Source of the DNA: Glandiceps talaboti
Taxonomy: Eukaryota; Hemichordata; Enteropneusta; Spengelidae
Direction of reading: 5' to 3'
Assembly: GCF_964340395.1 (NCBI RefSeq)
Contig: NC_135555.1
Location: 6,290,001 to 6,354,000, forward strand
Length of the DNA stretch: 64,000 nucleotides
Below, piece after piece: positions 36,841-50,555 of the stretch. Under the pieces are notes generated by a model that saw only the letters and a program-made list of their open reading frames with translations, was not told where the DNA came from and did not search any database. Made by a program: the position numbers and the translations under genes. How positions within the stretch are numbered: the first letter of the stretch is position 1; every line of letters starts with the position of its first letter.

Positions 36841-39302
36841 CCACCCCCTATGTTGAAGACACGCATTTGTAATCGAGGGGTGGCAGGAACTAGTGTCATA
36901 TTCAACAGTAGGCTGGGTCAAGCCCTTGCATTTCACAATGCGTGGGACGGAACGTTCTTGTTATTTTCCGTTTTCTTCCTAGCCTGTCTGCATAATAGCA
37001 ATATCAACCCTACGGTCAACTTTAGCCATACTAACATTTAATATGATAGCTTTTTATGAGTCATAGTTAATAATATCATATTTAATTCAACACTTGCCTT
37101 CAAAAAAGCGTCCCTCAGATTTTACTACCAAACATCCCTATTTTATCGCAAATGGTATCGCCCATTCATGGTTCCGTAATTGTGTTTTGTAGGCATGTAT
37201 TTATTAAGTAAATTGGCAGGTGGACTGTGAAATACTGAATCGTATATTTTCACTCATCTGGCGTATTAACTTACGTTTGGTGTAGCAACAGGAAAGTTGG
37301 ATTGAAATTAAAACCCTCTAAATTCCTGGTTAATCATATCGAAGACCCAAACCGCGTGCTGTATCCATTGTTCATTGTGTTCATTTGGTTTTATATTCCT
37401 TCAATTGCTGCGGCAATTGACAAAAAGTTAACTTTTCATTGTTAAGTGTCTGTCTTCTGTACAGTTAAACTCTGAAGTGTGAACAAATCACTGAGACGAG
37501 ACTGGTTGACGTGAGTGAGGGGGAAATGCTCGTATCTGGAAGAGTAATCTTTTTTACTTCGTTTTTATCAATTTTCCCTGCCCTTGCTCAATGAGAGCCA
37601 TTAGTAGCAGAGTGGACCACCAAGACAGCGTTGGCCATTTCAATCACGCAGCTCGTTGGCTTGTTTTATAGGTTGTAGCGCGGTTAGAAATGTGACTATA
37701 GCATGACGTCACAGTTGTGTTAGAATCTCCTAAAAAAAGTTAAACCATACGAACGTGTTTTATACTTGAACATCGGAGGAGACTGTGCATTTACACTGGA
37801 CCCATATATGAACCTTCCCCAAACTCACCAAGTGTGTTCTCTCGAAATATTACCACACCCGTATGCCTTTCTTTTGTTTTTTTCTATCTCAATCTAGTGT
37901 TTCTATTTAACTCGACTAACAGTTTTCATCCCCCAAAGGAAACGCCACTCATTTTTGCCACCCCGTCATACAGGAATATTTTTATTACGGAAGTAGTGGG
38001 GATGAAGATGGTTCGGGTCGTGGTACGGGTCAGATCGTTTCTTCTATTCAAATGTAAATGAGTATGATTGTTCTTTTCATTATCGCGTGCCAAAATATAT
38101 GAACTCACGATACTACACATAATGCGACTGTGATAGTTTTGTATCGAACTTGAGATGCATCCCGTCGGACAATACCAGGAAAGTAACGTGGCGCTCTACA
38201 GCAATTAAAATATGTGAACGAACACAGAAGGTTATAAGGTTATCGGCTGTGACTCAACAGTCATACCAACTCGTATTGTTCTAAGTAATTAGAGTTGGCG
38301 TTAATGCAGCCAGGCGGGGCACGTCAGTGGAAAAAAAATTACCACACACATGCAAGTGGAGCTCAACTTACGCCGTTAAAGGCGTCCATGTGCTCGTATA
38401 CATATAGTTAAATTTTGTATATTTTTCTGGACTCAGAAGTCAAAATGATAGCAGTGCTCGTTTACAGGCAAGTAAAGCGAGCCCTCTGCAGCGAACAATC
38501 CCTACGCTGTATCTCTAACGTCACAGGGGGTTTGGCCCTGGATGTCACGGTCCCGCTGCTTAACTGACATTCGCTACGTTCTGGTAAATGGAAAACAACA
38601 ATTGGCACCTCACCATACGCAATAACCCTGGCGTTAATAAATTGAATAATTGGTTATAATAAGAAATATACACATTTGCCACAATTAGCATAAATGTGTA
38701 AAAACAAGCCCCTAGCTGCAATGCAACCATCTAGCTGTACAAATAGAGTCTAAATTCTTTGGCCTATCACTGATCCGTGAAATTGGAGGAGAAATCTTGT
38801 ACCCTTCTACAGATTTCTCTTTCCTTCCAAAGCGAAATTTTCTCAGGCTACACTGTGTTTTCTTTCTCTCTCACTAAATCCCACGTTAATTGCACAGTAA
38901 ATGAGCTTGGTATTCCAACAGCTGTGTTCTCTGTCGTGCAAAAACAGAAAAAAGACCTCATTTAGCTCAACGTCCAGATGGACCAGATTACAGCAATTTT
39001 TCGCGCGTATGAGTCGCTCCGAGCAGCGCTACTGGGGAATAACGAACGTAACGGGTCTGGTCCCCACCACGAATTTCGTTCCGGAAAAAATCAAGGGAAA
39101 AAATGAGACCGGTGACATGTTACAACATTGTACACAGCATGACTTTAGTTGACTATGTTGTGTGTATATCGATTGTATCATCTTTTACCGACAATGAATG
39201 GGGCGTGTGTCGCCCAGTAAGAAAGAATAACAATACACGGAACTTGAATCTGTCTTTACGTTAAAGTTTTACAGTTGATGCCAATAAAAATTAAAATTAA
39301 AA

Positions 39303-39307
<5 letters not shown>

Positions 39308-39337
<30 letters not shown>

Positions 39338-39338
39338 C
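39308..39338. repeat. (CAA)n
   Basis: About ten CAA units. Confidence 0.95.
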
Positions 39339-40373
39339 AAAAAAGTTGTATATTTCATATATTTCAAACCATTACAGATAGACAAAAGAAATTCATCAAA
39401 ATCAAATAAACTATTACCAAGGTAACTGGCTTAAAATACTTTTCTGATCATTTTAATTATATAAATATACAACTTTCTTTGACCACGTTAATCTCCATGC
39501 ATTGTTTTCGACCATCAATATATTGTAACGTACTGCCACTGCAGTACAGTTTATAGTTTGGCAATTGTGTTTCCAAAAGATTACTCAAGCTCGTGAAAAA
39601 AAATTGCTAAACTAAAAAAAAGTTTCAGTCTATCCACACTTTTTTGGTTAAAGAAACCAAATTCCATCTTTGAGTTGGTCGAGTGCATTATCTCCTATTG
39701 TATTCGGTTTTCGTTTGGGGAGACGAGATATCAAAATAAACAAAAGAAATTACAAATGGTGGCAGATATCGTCAAGCTGACCCCCCTCCAGTGTGTGATA
39801 CGATTAGGAGTGAATTCGACATTACGTTTATGCCTTTAGGATTCGTATTTTCAATTGTTTAAGCTCGACTTCACAAAGTGTAGTGCAAATATTACATCTC
39901 TGTTGGCACTTGTCTGTGCCGCGCTCAAACTGCTCAGAGTTCCTGTACTTTCTCTTTTCCTTTCCTTTCCTTTCCGGTTATGACCTATGCGATGCTGAAT
40001 TCTGCACGCAACCGCAACATTTCTCTCCCAGTGTCTGAACTCCAGCGATCGAGAAGTTCCCATATCTTGTATTCTGTCATCGATGTTGGAAATGGGTAGT
40101 AGCCTCGGACGAAAAGAATCTCGGGGGGAAACATATAAAGTGATTAGCCTTTGTTTTCGTTTTGTACGAAAACCAAAAAGTGCGATTCGAATTTCCCCCT
40201 CCACTCAGACAGTAATACACTTTTTCATATTTTGACTTTAAAACTATGAACTGTAGTTTTAGATTTCAGCTCAGGCACAGAAAATAAATCACACAATCTT
40301 CTAATTTGTTTTGTCCTGTCTTCTATGTTCATATGAATTTCACCCCGACAGGAAATTACATTCTATCATACGG

Positions 40374-40419
40374 TCTATGATTCTATACAGCACGTATCTA
40401 TGATTCTATACAGCACGTA
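40374..40419 (+). repeat. exact 23-base tandem duplication
   Basis: TCTATGATTCTATACAGCAC plus GTA occurs twice head to tail with no mismatch, so this is a recent duplication. It lies about 4 kb upstream of the FoxF start codon. Confidence 0.85.
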
Positions 40420-41454
40420 TAACAGTCATGGTACCTTTGACGCACACGAATGCGGTTCCCCCATCGGCTGAAAAGTTGTTGTTTTTAAGTCAGAAACATT
40501 TCGAGGAGAGTAAACCTTTCACTCACAATGTAACACTTTTAGTTTACGTTAGAAATTATATCGAAAATAATATTTTGTAACAATTCGATAACCTTTTTTT
40601 GAGATCTTGATAATAATTGTTTCAAGGCAGCCGCTTCTGACGATATACAACGAAAAATACTTACAAATACGTGTATATAAAAGTCACATTTAAGTTTAAT
40701 CATGAACTGAATATTACATCATTTCAGTAGCACGTGTTTCTCTGTCTTTGCGTGCATTACAGACATAAAGGATCTCAGAAATTCAGGCTCGTTTGTTCTC
40801 ATCAGTAAACTTATTGAAATTTGATTCGAATATGAATTCTATCGGGATAGTTTTTTTTTCCTCTCATAATGTTTTTTAAAACCTTGAATTGTCTCGTAAA
40901 CTGAAATAAAAAACGGCGATGGTCTCCGGTACATGGTATCCTATATGATAAGTGAGATGTTTTAGGTGGAGATATGGGGCTATAGGTGAAACACCAGAAT
41001 TCAGCTAATAAGGACAGTGTCAAAAGAAAACAAACAGTGAGCCTGTAATTCATTTTTCCTAACAGTTCAGATGTAATGTCAAATTCCTCAACACAGCATA
41101 CAGAAAAAAGCTCGAACAAACTTTTAATAAAAGTTCATATTCACTTTACAAATTGAAATTGTAAAATAACAAATTTCTTTACAAGTTTTATATCAAACTG
41201 TATCTTTGTTTGATTAATATACATTCAAGTTTATTTTTTTTTAGATTTACATTTATAAGCTGATGTGATGTTTTTTTATGGAAACATACAGAAGACGAGG
41301 GGGTCAGTTGTTTAAGTTTGCTAACATCTACCAGCAAGTAACCAAACCTGTTTTTTAAACTAAAACAAAACAGCGGGATTTTTATATTCACGTGGGTTTA
41401 AAAAAATCAGAATATTAGTTTTTGCTACTTACTTCAAAGATATCATTCCATATG

Positions 41455-41712
41455 TCGTATCCAATCTGATTAAAATCTGATGTATGTATCCAGTTCGATC
41501 GCTATATATTTTTCTCTATTTTCGTATATTCTCGTGTGTTTTCGATTGTATTTGTTTCGGGGGTAAGCACCTCGTCCTACCTAGAAAGGGATGCTCACTC
41601 CCGTAACAAAGGTGCTTGCTCCCAGAACACAAACTATTGAAACCAAACCACAGGTGAATAAAGCAATTGAATAGTATTCCTACATCACATTTTAATCAGA
41701 TTGATGTCGTAC
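41455..41712. mobile_element. roughly 258-base foldback element
   Basis: The outer arms carry CAATCTGATTAAAATCTGAT (left, 41462) and its complement (right, ending 41704). Inner arms carry GGGGTAAGCACCT and AGGTGCTTGCTCCC. The arms are imperfect between those blocks. There is no ORF. It resembles a non-autonomous MITE with a partly decayed stem. Confidence 0.6.
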
Positions 41713-42519
41713 CCAGACTAGTCTGTAAGTTTAAAATATCGCCAAAGTTAGTCTTTAGAACGAGCAGAATTTACGGGGCGGGCGTAGAGGAGAAAACGTT
41801 TTGATACGCCCCCCCCCCTTCGCGCTCCCAAAACATTTCATGCCCCTCCCTGAAATCCGAAATGAACCCAAGAATTTTCATAGGTCCCCTCCCCAAGGTT
41901 ATAGAGAGATTTTTATATTTGCAATTATACAGTACCCCAAACCCACTCCCATCCACGCATTCTGGAGATGTACAAATGCGTGTACACTATACTGAAATTA
42001 ACAGTGGAAATCAACTTCGGCATCCATACTTAACAGTCATAGATCTTCACAAATAGATGTGGGCTTTGTAGGTAGACAACTGACATTGAGTTGTAACCTA
42101 TAGTACTTGGAGATACTTAGCAGGGTTTCCTCTTTTAATCTTGATTTTTTTTAGGAGAAACAACATCGCCATGGTCGCTATTGAAGTTGGAGAGGGTGTG
42201 GGAGGGGTGTCCCCCTCTCATAGTGAGCATTTTTTTTTAAAAGTAAGCCATTTAGAGGTATAATATTTCAAACCACACACAATATTGAAAGCCATGGAGT
42301 ACTGACCTGGAACATTTTCTTTAATACCACAATTTTACTCTCAATACATTATTGATTGGATTTTAACCTACATCACACATGTAATACTAATAGATTTTAA
42401 GCCAGCGACTGCCTCACGATTAAATATATGGTAGGTAAATGAAGTGAACATTTTTGCAAATGTTCAAGGTAAACCACTGCTCTTGAGGTTTACTTTTGTT
42501 GAAAGAGTCAATTGTACTC

Positions 42520-42645
<126 letters not shown>

Positions 42646-43019
42646 CGGGAGAGAAGAGAGCAATGACAGAGACAAGGACAGAGACAGACAGGGAGACATA
42701 CACTAGAGATATTAAGACATATACAAACACATCCTTGTGGCAGTCATCCACCTAATAGTAAATCAAATAAAGGCTTAACAATTTGAAAATAAATTCGGCA
42801 AATGACAGCTCCTGAGGTGTATTTTGGTTCAAATGATGAGCAAAATATTTCGTGATCACGATTCAGACCATCAATAGTTTCAAGATCCCCTTTGCACCCA
42901 AATTGTCCGTTGCCTCCAATTTCCTCCCCAGCCCCCTCCCTCTGCCGTAAATTATGCGTGTTTCCTTAGACGTTTAAACTAGTAGCCAAGAGTTGGCAAA
43001 TCAAATCAAAGCATATACA

Positions 43020-43059
43020 TACATACAGACAGACAGACAGACAGACAGACTCGTGCGCT

Positions 43060-43128
<69 letters not shown>
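43020..43128. repeat. (CATA)(CAGA) then (CA)n
   Basis: A short tetranucleotide array, a 13-base unique spacer (TCGTGCGCTCACG), then about 33 CA units, a potential Z-DNA former. Confidence 0.97.
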
Positions 43129-43131
<3 letters not shown>

Positions 43132-45409
43132 CGTTCTCTCCACATCCTATTGGGTTGACATTCACATTTTGTATATTTAGGATCAGCAGGCCTAGTCTAT
43201 CGTTATTATACTTACTACATATAACAGATTTCATAATTGTTTATGTTCAGGTTGACCGCAACTAATCAAATATTAGGATGTTACCATAACAGAAAACAGT
43301 ATCGTCAAAAGTGAAGGCGGGAAAATGGAATCGTGGAAAGTATGGTGGACTTGTCGGTAACTTGTTTTGGGAGAGGACATATGAAAAAAACCCAATAAAG
43401 ATACAAATTGTATAACAATTAATAATCATACTACATGGCAGTATATAAGAAGAAACCACATTTAAAATAAATACACGTCAGTCATGTCATAATTTTAAAA
43501 ATGATCATTTGATAAACCCGCCTTTTAGACTAAGCATTGATGTCGATATGTGGAAACTAGAAATAGCTATAGCACAAATAAATTTGGATACTTCTCTTTG
43601 TATCCCCACTTGCCATGATTTACATGCTACAAAAAACGTTCAAGCACCAGGTTATCTCATTTTATAAATATGAGCCTATAATAACACAATTGGAACTATC
43701 ATACGTAAACATATTTAAATACATATTAAGTACTATTTCCTTGAGGTTAATATTATACGAATATAATTGGCCAGGGCGTTTGCCAAAAGCCTTGACGTCA
43801 ACGGTTACTGATGGTGAAGATAATTTGTTTTTAAGATTAAGAGTTCCATTGGAGTTTTGGTCGATTTTGCGCAGGTTTAGACTTTCCGTTTATAAGTGTA
43901 GAAGGGTTGTAGAACGTCATGACACAACGTAGCCCAGAAATTTGTCTTCATATTGCTATCTCTAACCATCCAAACTAAAGGATGGTAATTAGTCCCTGAC
44001 AAGTCTCCGGGCTGACAAAACGTTAATTCGTACCAGAATGAATAAGTATAGTGTAAATCTCTTGAGCGACACTTTCAGTGGAGTTTTACTACTATAGTAC
44101 TATACACCAAATTCGGGGATGAATACGCTCCTAAAAGCTGGCCACACAAGAATTGACGGTTTCTATTTTTACTCTTCGGAGAGACTAGTCGTATTTTGTG
44201 GTGTCTTACTATTTATTTCTCTGTCTCACCAACAAAGAAAGAATGTTCATTGCAAGCCACTATTTCATCACTTACGACCTATTAATTAACAGTTAAATTG
44301 GCGCTTGTCGTCAACTTAGGTTTTGGCTCCAGAGTTACCCCTTGCATGAAAATAAACAATTTCAGCGAACTGTGTTACGGTACGTCTGGTCAAAACAGTG
44401 CAAGAAGATGACACATAAAAGGACGTTGGAATCTGATAAATTTGAACCACACGGCACGTGAACTTTATGACACTATGGTAGATGATGAGTCAAAGACAGT
44501 TTTGTGAAAAACATGAAAAGGATACGACCCAAAGTGGTCGTTTTTTGTTGACTTTTATTGCACCCATTGGAACGAGCCATTTTGCCATGCTAAATATCAC
44601 TCAGCGACAAATAAGGAACGGGAAAAACACGTCTGTTCTTTTGACAATGGGTCTTCACTTAATATCGATGAGACAATTAGAAATGTTGTAGTTTCTTTAC
44701 TCTTTCATTTAATTGCAACATTAACTTTTAAAAAAGTTTGATCTATCCAAGTCGGTACAAGTCAAACTTTAAAGGGATTATTTTTTTAAAAAAAACCCTT
44801 AATATTTAGAAAATGAAAGTATCGTACAAGAACGACTTGATTTTAGTTGACGAGGTATGCCAAGTCCCTGTGTTTGGTTTTTTGCTTTGTTTTTAACTTT
44901 TAAACCCCCTACATTATACTGATGATGAAAAAAAAAGCTAAAGATCTCTACGAGTTTCTAGTATCTACATTTTTAGTACTTCGTCGTTAAAAGAAATAGG
45001 CGAATTGTCGTCTATGAAGTGGTGCCACTCTCATTACAAGTAACGCCTAATTAAAGTTCCCGAAGTCATCTCCAGCCAACCAGCACGTGTGCCGTCTGTA
45101 CTTTGCTTTGTGCCGTTGCTAGGCAACCAACATCCGCACGCGAACCCAACCCCTGGAGATGTAAAACTTATTGACCGGTGAAGGGAATTCCCGAAAAAAA
45201 TAAAAAAAAATTCTGATTTTACTCTCTCCTCATTTAGACTTTGAAGCATAAAATCCAGTATTTCGTCAGATGGTCGGAAAAACGAGTCCGTGTGGATATT
45301 TGAAACTTGATGAATTTCCTGTGTCATGACCTTTATGCGTCCTCCCTCGTATAGCTTTAAGATAAATGGTTTAACCTAACTAAGCATACAATTCAACAAA
45401 CAAAATCTT

Positions 45410-45668
45410 GATCCGATCTTGTCGAAATAGTTAAAAGATGTTTCAGCTAATCTGATCTTGTCGAAATAGCTAAAAGATGTTTAAGCTAATCCGATAGTGT
45501 CGAAATAGCTAGAATATTCCAAATTTTATCATCTTGTCGAAAAAGGTAAAAAAATGTTACACCTAATTCGATATTGTCGAAATAGCTAAAAGATTTGCCA
45601 ATTAATCCGACCATGTCGAAACAGCCAAGAAATGCCCCCACCTAATCCAATCTTGCCGAAATAGCTAC
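45410..45668 (+). repeat. roughly 40-base tandem array, about seven copies
   Basis: Copies are built on CTTGTCGAAATAGCTAAAAG, then ATGTTTAAGCTAATCCGAT. They diverge steadily to the right. There are no unique spacers, so this is a minisatellite. Confidence 0.85.
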
Positions 45669-48518
45669 TGGACCTTCCACCGATGTTCTTGCCCAGTTTG
45701 ACAAATAATTTTAATGACTCGTAGATGGAATATCGACAATAAAATATAGAATAAAATTTCATTTATTTTTATTTTTTAATATGTTTTTGAATCAAAATAC
45801 AACTTTTTCTTAATCCTATAACTTTAGTTTACCAGTAATTGTAATCACGTGCTAAATACTCCCCCCCCCACAGATCTGTTAGTTAATACTATATGAAAAT
45901 TATCACACCAGCTCACGTGAGTTAATTACCGTTGATGTGAACATTTTCATTCAGTCTTCATAAACCCAAAGAATTAAGACATGTTGGTAATAAGTAAAGT
46001 CTACATTAAAAAGTCTGAAATGAAATAAGCACACTTTGTGTAACCGTAAATTTCAGGAAAGACTTAAAGGGCCATGCTTCAATCCTGGGTCATCGCGTTA
46101 GTATAATCTTAGTAAGGATTACATGGGATCATTAACATTCTGAACCAACTTTTCCATAACTATGAAAAAAAAATCGTTTTTCACACCCAGATTTTAATCC
46201 TAATCGAAAGTACTCCTTTTAAGATATTCCTGTGAGATATTTTATGTTCAGTATTTTATTGGAAAACTGGTGAAACACCATCATGTTTTGTTACAACATA
46301 TTATTTTCATTATTTAAACACGACTCAATCAAAACTTCATGGAAACTGTAAAGTATTCTATAGCATTATTTTGCCTGGAAAAGTTATATTTCTAACAACA
46401 ATGAATGAAACAGTTCGTGCCCATGCTCTAATTTGCGTATCTTTGTTTTAAAAACCTCACATTTATGGTAAGGTCCGAAATATCGGCTAATGTATGATAT
46501 TGTAATCTCTATCAGCAGACGATTAGATATGTTTACATTAGTATATAGATCCCATAAATCAAGTTGCCATATGGAACAGAATGTGTAATGTATAAAGATG
46601 TCACTTAAAAGTTCTCTTGGTCACCGGACTTTTTTTGGCTTGTTCTGTCATACCGTTGTCTATGGTAGCGAACGATGCCAAATCGTCAAACTTTCCCACA
46701 AATGTAAAATTACCTCTGACTTGAGAAAAAAAACTTGATCAGCAGTTTATTCGTAATCTATTTACCTTATATTGACGCTCCCTGATCCAAGAAACTTGTT
46801 GAGACCTTAAATACAAAAGAAAAGGCGTCGGACCCTAAAACTTCCATTGTAACGACCTGTGGGAAAACAGGACAAGTATTACCACCAAACCACCCGGTTC
46901 TTTCAGAAAACGCCACGGAGGGCAACGAGGCGAGAGCGTTTGCCGGGTTCAATTGCATACCAGTAATCGATTTCTGTCTAAGTTGTAGGAATGTTTATAC
47001 CTTTGTATTTTGAAGAGTTTGGGGTTTTGTTCATCACAAAGGTATAACTTAGCCTCAATTGACCATGTACGGATTTACAAAACGTTACAAAGTGGACGAC
47101 AAAGACCGCTGAATGTTGTAGCCTGTTTACATTCTGAAGCCACTTCGGAAGTTTTTATGTTGTTTTTACCAAGGACAGAACGAATCTACGAAAACAAAAA
47201 CTTGCACAAAATCATTGAAATTCGTTCAAGTAAAGAGAATTTGATTCAGTGTGTACTTGACTTCCGTTTCCGTATATTCCACTGTTGCATTCAATATTTC
47301 CGACGTCCTTCACAACTAAAGTACTAGGTTTCTGTTTTTGTGAACCTGTTTTCAGTCATAAATAAATCTTAATACCAAAGGAAAAGAAGGTGGAAAAACT
47401 AAGTCAAGCTCAAAAATTTGCATCGCGTCAGAATTTAGAATAGCATTCTGCACATTATTGAAAACAAAAAGGTCAGAAACCTGAGAGAAATGTTTGATGC
47501 TAGATTTTATTTGAGATCTTTTTTTATCTTTTGTGTAACTTTCTTGTAAAGTTATAACTTGAATTTGGAATGAAATCAAAATACTAATTCTAAATTCTGA
47601 ATTATTAAATATCTGGTTTAAAGTGATGATTATGGCGGCAAATTTATTATATTTTGAGTCCTCATCGAATCTCCTCACTTGCCTTGGAGTGTAAGGGTTT
47701 AATGAAGTATCGTACACAACGTTCTAAAATGCGTATCCAGGGGCCTGTTGATATCTACAGCTAGGTTAAACATATTAAATGTTCCCGCCTCATGTTCCCG
47801 TTTGACAAAATATAATCCGGGTGACTTTCCTGCAGAGAATCTCAAATCTTAGCTGGAGTTTCTGCTGAGGAATAAGGTTTCATTTTACAAACAAACAAAC
47901 ACTCCTATCTATGAGAAGCCGATAGTGTTTCACTCTAATTCCAACATCGCCATGGTTACTAAATCGCGGCGTACTGCCTACCAAATCATTAAAGTAAGAT
48001 GGAATGGTCACTCAGTTATTCTGTTTGGGGAATGGAATCTAAGAAAATATTTGTGGTAGACGATTTAAAAAATGAACTGTTATGTAGATAAGAAGTAGTG
48101 ACTTGATATACAACGTTTTGAGAGGTAAAGTTAACTGCACAACATACACAGCTTCGATCTTTTCGATGCGTCGATTTTCATATTCCGATGTCAAATGTTG
48201 TCTAATCACTTAGTTATTAGTTTTCACAAAATGCATATAAACGTTTCTTCTGTACCAACTTTATAATTCGAAGCTAATTATTTCCTGACGGCTACAAATC
48301 TTTTTAAAACAAAGAGTGCATTGTCAGTCAGTAGTGACTGTGGACGCATGTTTGACCGGTTGGGTTTAGTTGATAGCTCACAGCAGAAATCCAGATTAAG
48401 TTTTGGAGTTGAGATGTGGTTGTCTTTCTACATACTTGCAAATTATTTTGTAATTAGCTTGTTCTTTGATGTCAGCGCTGTTCTTGTTGCGTAACGCTAA
48501 CTGTGCTTTTGTTGTTGT
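45669..48518. other. no gene seen
   Basis: AT-rich. An exon-like minus-strand stretch at 46767-46958 was considered and not accepted. Confidence 0.5.
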
Positions 48519-48658
48519 CACCACCACCACCACCACCACCACCACCACCACCACCACCACCACCACCACCACCACCGTTGATGTCATAATCGCTGTTGTT
48601 GTTGTTGTTGTCGTCGTCGTCACTGCTGTTGTTGTTATTATTATTATTAATGTTGTTC

Positions 48659-48706
<48 letters not shown>

Positions 48707-48791
48707 TAGCAGCTGGTGGTGGCGGTGGTGATAATGATGATGATGATGATGGTGGTGGTGGTGATGGTGGTGATGATGATGATGATGATAA

Positions 48792-48827
<36 letters not shown>

Positions 48828-48860
48828 CGCTGTTGTTGTTGCTGTTGCTGCTGCTGCATG
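48519..48860. repeat. cluster of trinucleotide arrays: ACC, GTT, GTC, ATT, GGT, GAT
   Basis: (ACC)19 is followed by (GTT/GTC), (ATT), a long (GTT), GGT/GAT mixtures and another (GTT). All six frames are open over most of it (poly-T, poly-V, poly-Q, poly-H), as expected for trinucleotide repeats. I do not call a gene. Confidence 0.95.
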
Positions 48861-49473
48861 CTTGCTGTTATAGATGACGTTGTGTACATCGTTATCAATA
48901 TTATCGTTGCTGTCCAATTGTCAATGCCATTTTTGGTTGGTTGATTTTCATGTTGGCGTCAGTTCTAGTTGTAGTCATACACGGTAGTTGCGATGATACA
49001 TGTTTTGATCTACGATTTGCAAGTTCTGAGTTGTTGAAAGTGATTTTCTGCATCTGAAGTCGACGATAACATCTATTGCATACCGTAGAGTAAGATCACC
49101 GCGGATCATTTGTCGCTTGGAGGCAGTGTCTGGATTTTCCGTGCCCATGAAAACGAAGGTTAATCACTGTAAATTTTTTCCTCCAGCGTTTGTTCAGGGT
49201 GTGTTCTTTGTTCTGTAATGTCTAATACAAAATTGCCGAGATAAGTTGAAAAGGCTGAGTAAATAGAGCTGTGTATAGACCGCAAGTTTACAACACAACA
49301 GCATTTACTCATGTACATTATTATTTAGTTGAGTACAGATCTAGGGGCATCGCAGACTTCAACCAAGAATATATGGTAAAATCTTATGGTCAGCCCATAC
49401 ACCATAATTAACTGTCACAACCAAAACTTTCCCTCCAAAACCACTGAACGAAATTCCTATTGCCTCACTTCTA

Positions 49474-49506
49474 GTTTGTTTGTTTGTTTGTTTGTTTGTT
49501 TGTTTT
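49474..49506. repeat. (GTTT)n
   Basis: About seven GTTT units running into a T/A tract. Confidence 0.95.
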
Positions 49507-50257
49507 TTAAAAAAATATGTGTTTGCGGGGTGAGGTGGGGGTTACGTTTTATCTACAGGTCGAAGTGTTTTGAAATAAACTTTCAAATACATTGGTTTAA
49601 CTAAACCGTTAAGATGAACTTGTGAGTGCATAACTGGGAATATATATCAGTAGTACAACTCTGTTGGTTAAGTTGACTTCGGTTATTAGGAAAGAAAACA
49701 AGGATTTCCATATAAGTTAAAACTGCTAATACAGATGGTTAATTACAATGAATAGATTGGAACCAGTCATTTTTGACAATTTCACATCTCTTGTAGACGA
49801 AAATTCTTTGCCCTGCAGTATACATTTGAGTTGGCGAACCATTGTAGCACACAGTTTAAACATGCTGAGTCAGCATTATATGACCATTTGCAATACAATT
49901 TGTAATATGGCATTTCAAAATTTCCTTTTATAGTAGTTGTTTGCATTTTGAGGGAAATAGGGAAGGATATGACTCGACATCTTGTGTACCTTGGTGGCCA
50001 AAGTCTATACTGAAAAATAAGAAAAAGAACTAAATGTTTTGAAAAAGAGTGTATGGTCCCATGATACAAAGTATAAGACTTACGAGACGAGTTATCGTTT
50101 AGCAAATGTACTGATAGTATGTCTAAATACATAGCATGAACCTCAGAAAGTATGTTTACCTCTAATTCTAGACTTGACAACGCGGTAGAAGATTTTGTTT
50201 TCATTTGTATAAAAAGAATAAGACTTTGTGTGGATCACTATAAAAACAACTTCCTGG

Positions 50258-50555
50258 TGTTGGCCATAATGCTGGTGCTGATGGTCATCATAATGGTGGT
50301 CATGATGATCGTGGCTGTGGGCATTGTGGTAGTAGTGATTATGATCGTGCTGGTGGTCCTAGTGGCAGTGGTCCTGGTGGTAGTGGTGATGATGCTCGTG
50401 ATGGTGGTCATAATCGTCGTGGTGATTGTGTTAGCGATGGTGGTCATAGGGGTGGCCATAGTTATTACGGTGATGACGATCGTAGATGTATTCGTAAAAG
50501 TGGTCCTGGTGGTGGTCGTAGTAGGGGTAATGGTGTTAGTGGTGCTTATATTCAA
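50258..50555. repeat. degenerate GTG/GAT trinucleotide region
   Basis: About 300 bases made of GTG, GTC, GAT, CAT and CGT triplets with a recurring GTGGTCATAAT- or GTGGTCCTGG-like phrase. It is open in several frames on both strands. It looks like an old version of the array at 48.5 kb that has lost purity. A repetitive coding exon cannot be ruled out. Confidence 0.6.

Larger units (their letters stand above)
36841..41454. other. FoxF upstream flank, no gene seen
   Basis: Mostly unique-looking with GC-richer patches around 38.45-38.6 kb. A CRE palindrome is at 37704. The CAA array (39308) and the 23-base duplication (40374) are the only repeats noticed. Confidence 0.5.

Noticed and set aside
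45034-45327. 97-codon minus-strand ORF with a plausible start (MTQEIHQVSNIH)
   Set aside because: The frame runs through a long A/T homopolymer (FFFIFF) and shows no domain.
45410-45668. CRISPR-like spacing of direct repeats
   Set aside because: The whole 40-base unit repeats, spacers included, and the context is eukaryotic.
46767-46958. Minus-strand exon-like stretch with acceptor CTGTTTTCCCACAG
   Set aside because: The coding part after the acceptor is short, ends soon in a stop, and has no recognisable protein.
47352-47717. 121-codon minus-strand ORF
   Set aside because: Rich in Ile, Phe, Asn and Lys as expected from AT-rich DNA; no family resemblance.
48396-48917. Long ORFs of poly-Thr, poly-Val, poly-Gln and poly-His on both strands
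   Set aside because: They are translations of trinucleotide arrays, open in several frames at once, with no non-repetitive domain.
49782-50204. 140-codon minus-strand ORF
   Set aside because: AT-driven composition, no motif, no splice context; chance length is plausible.
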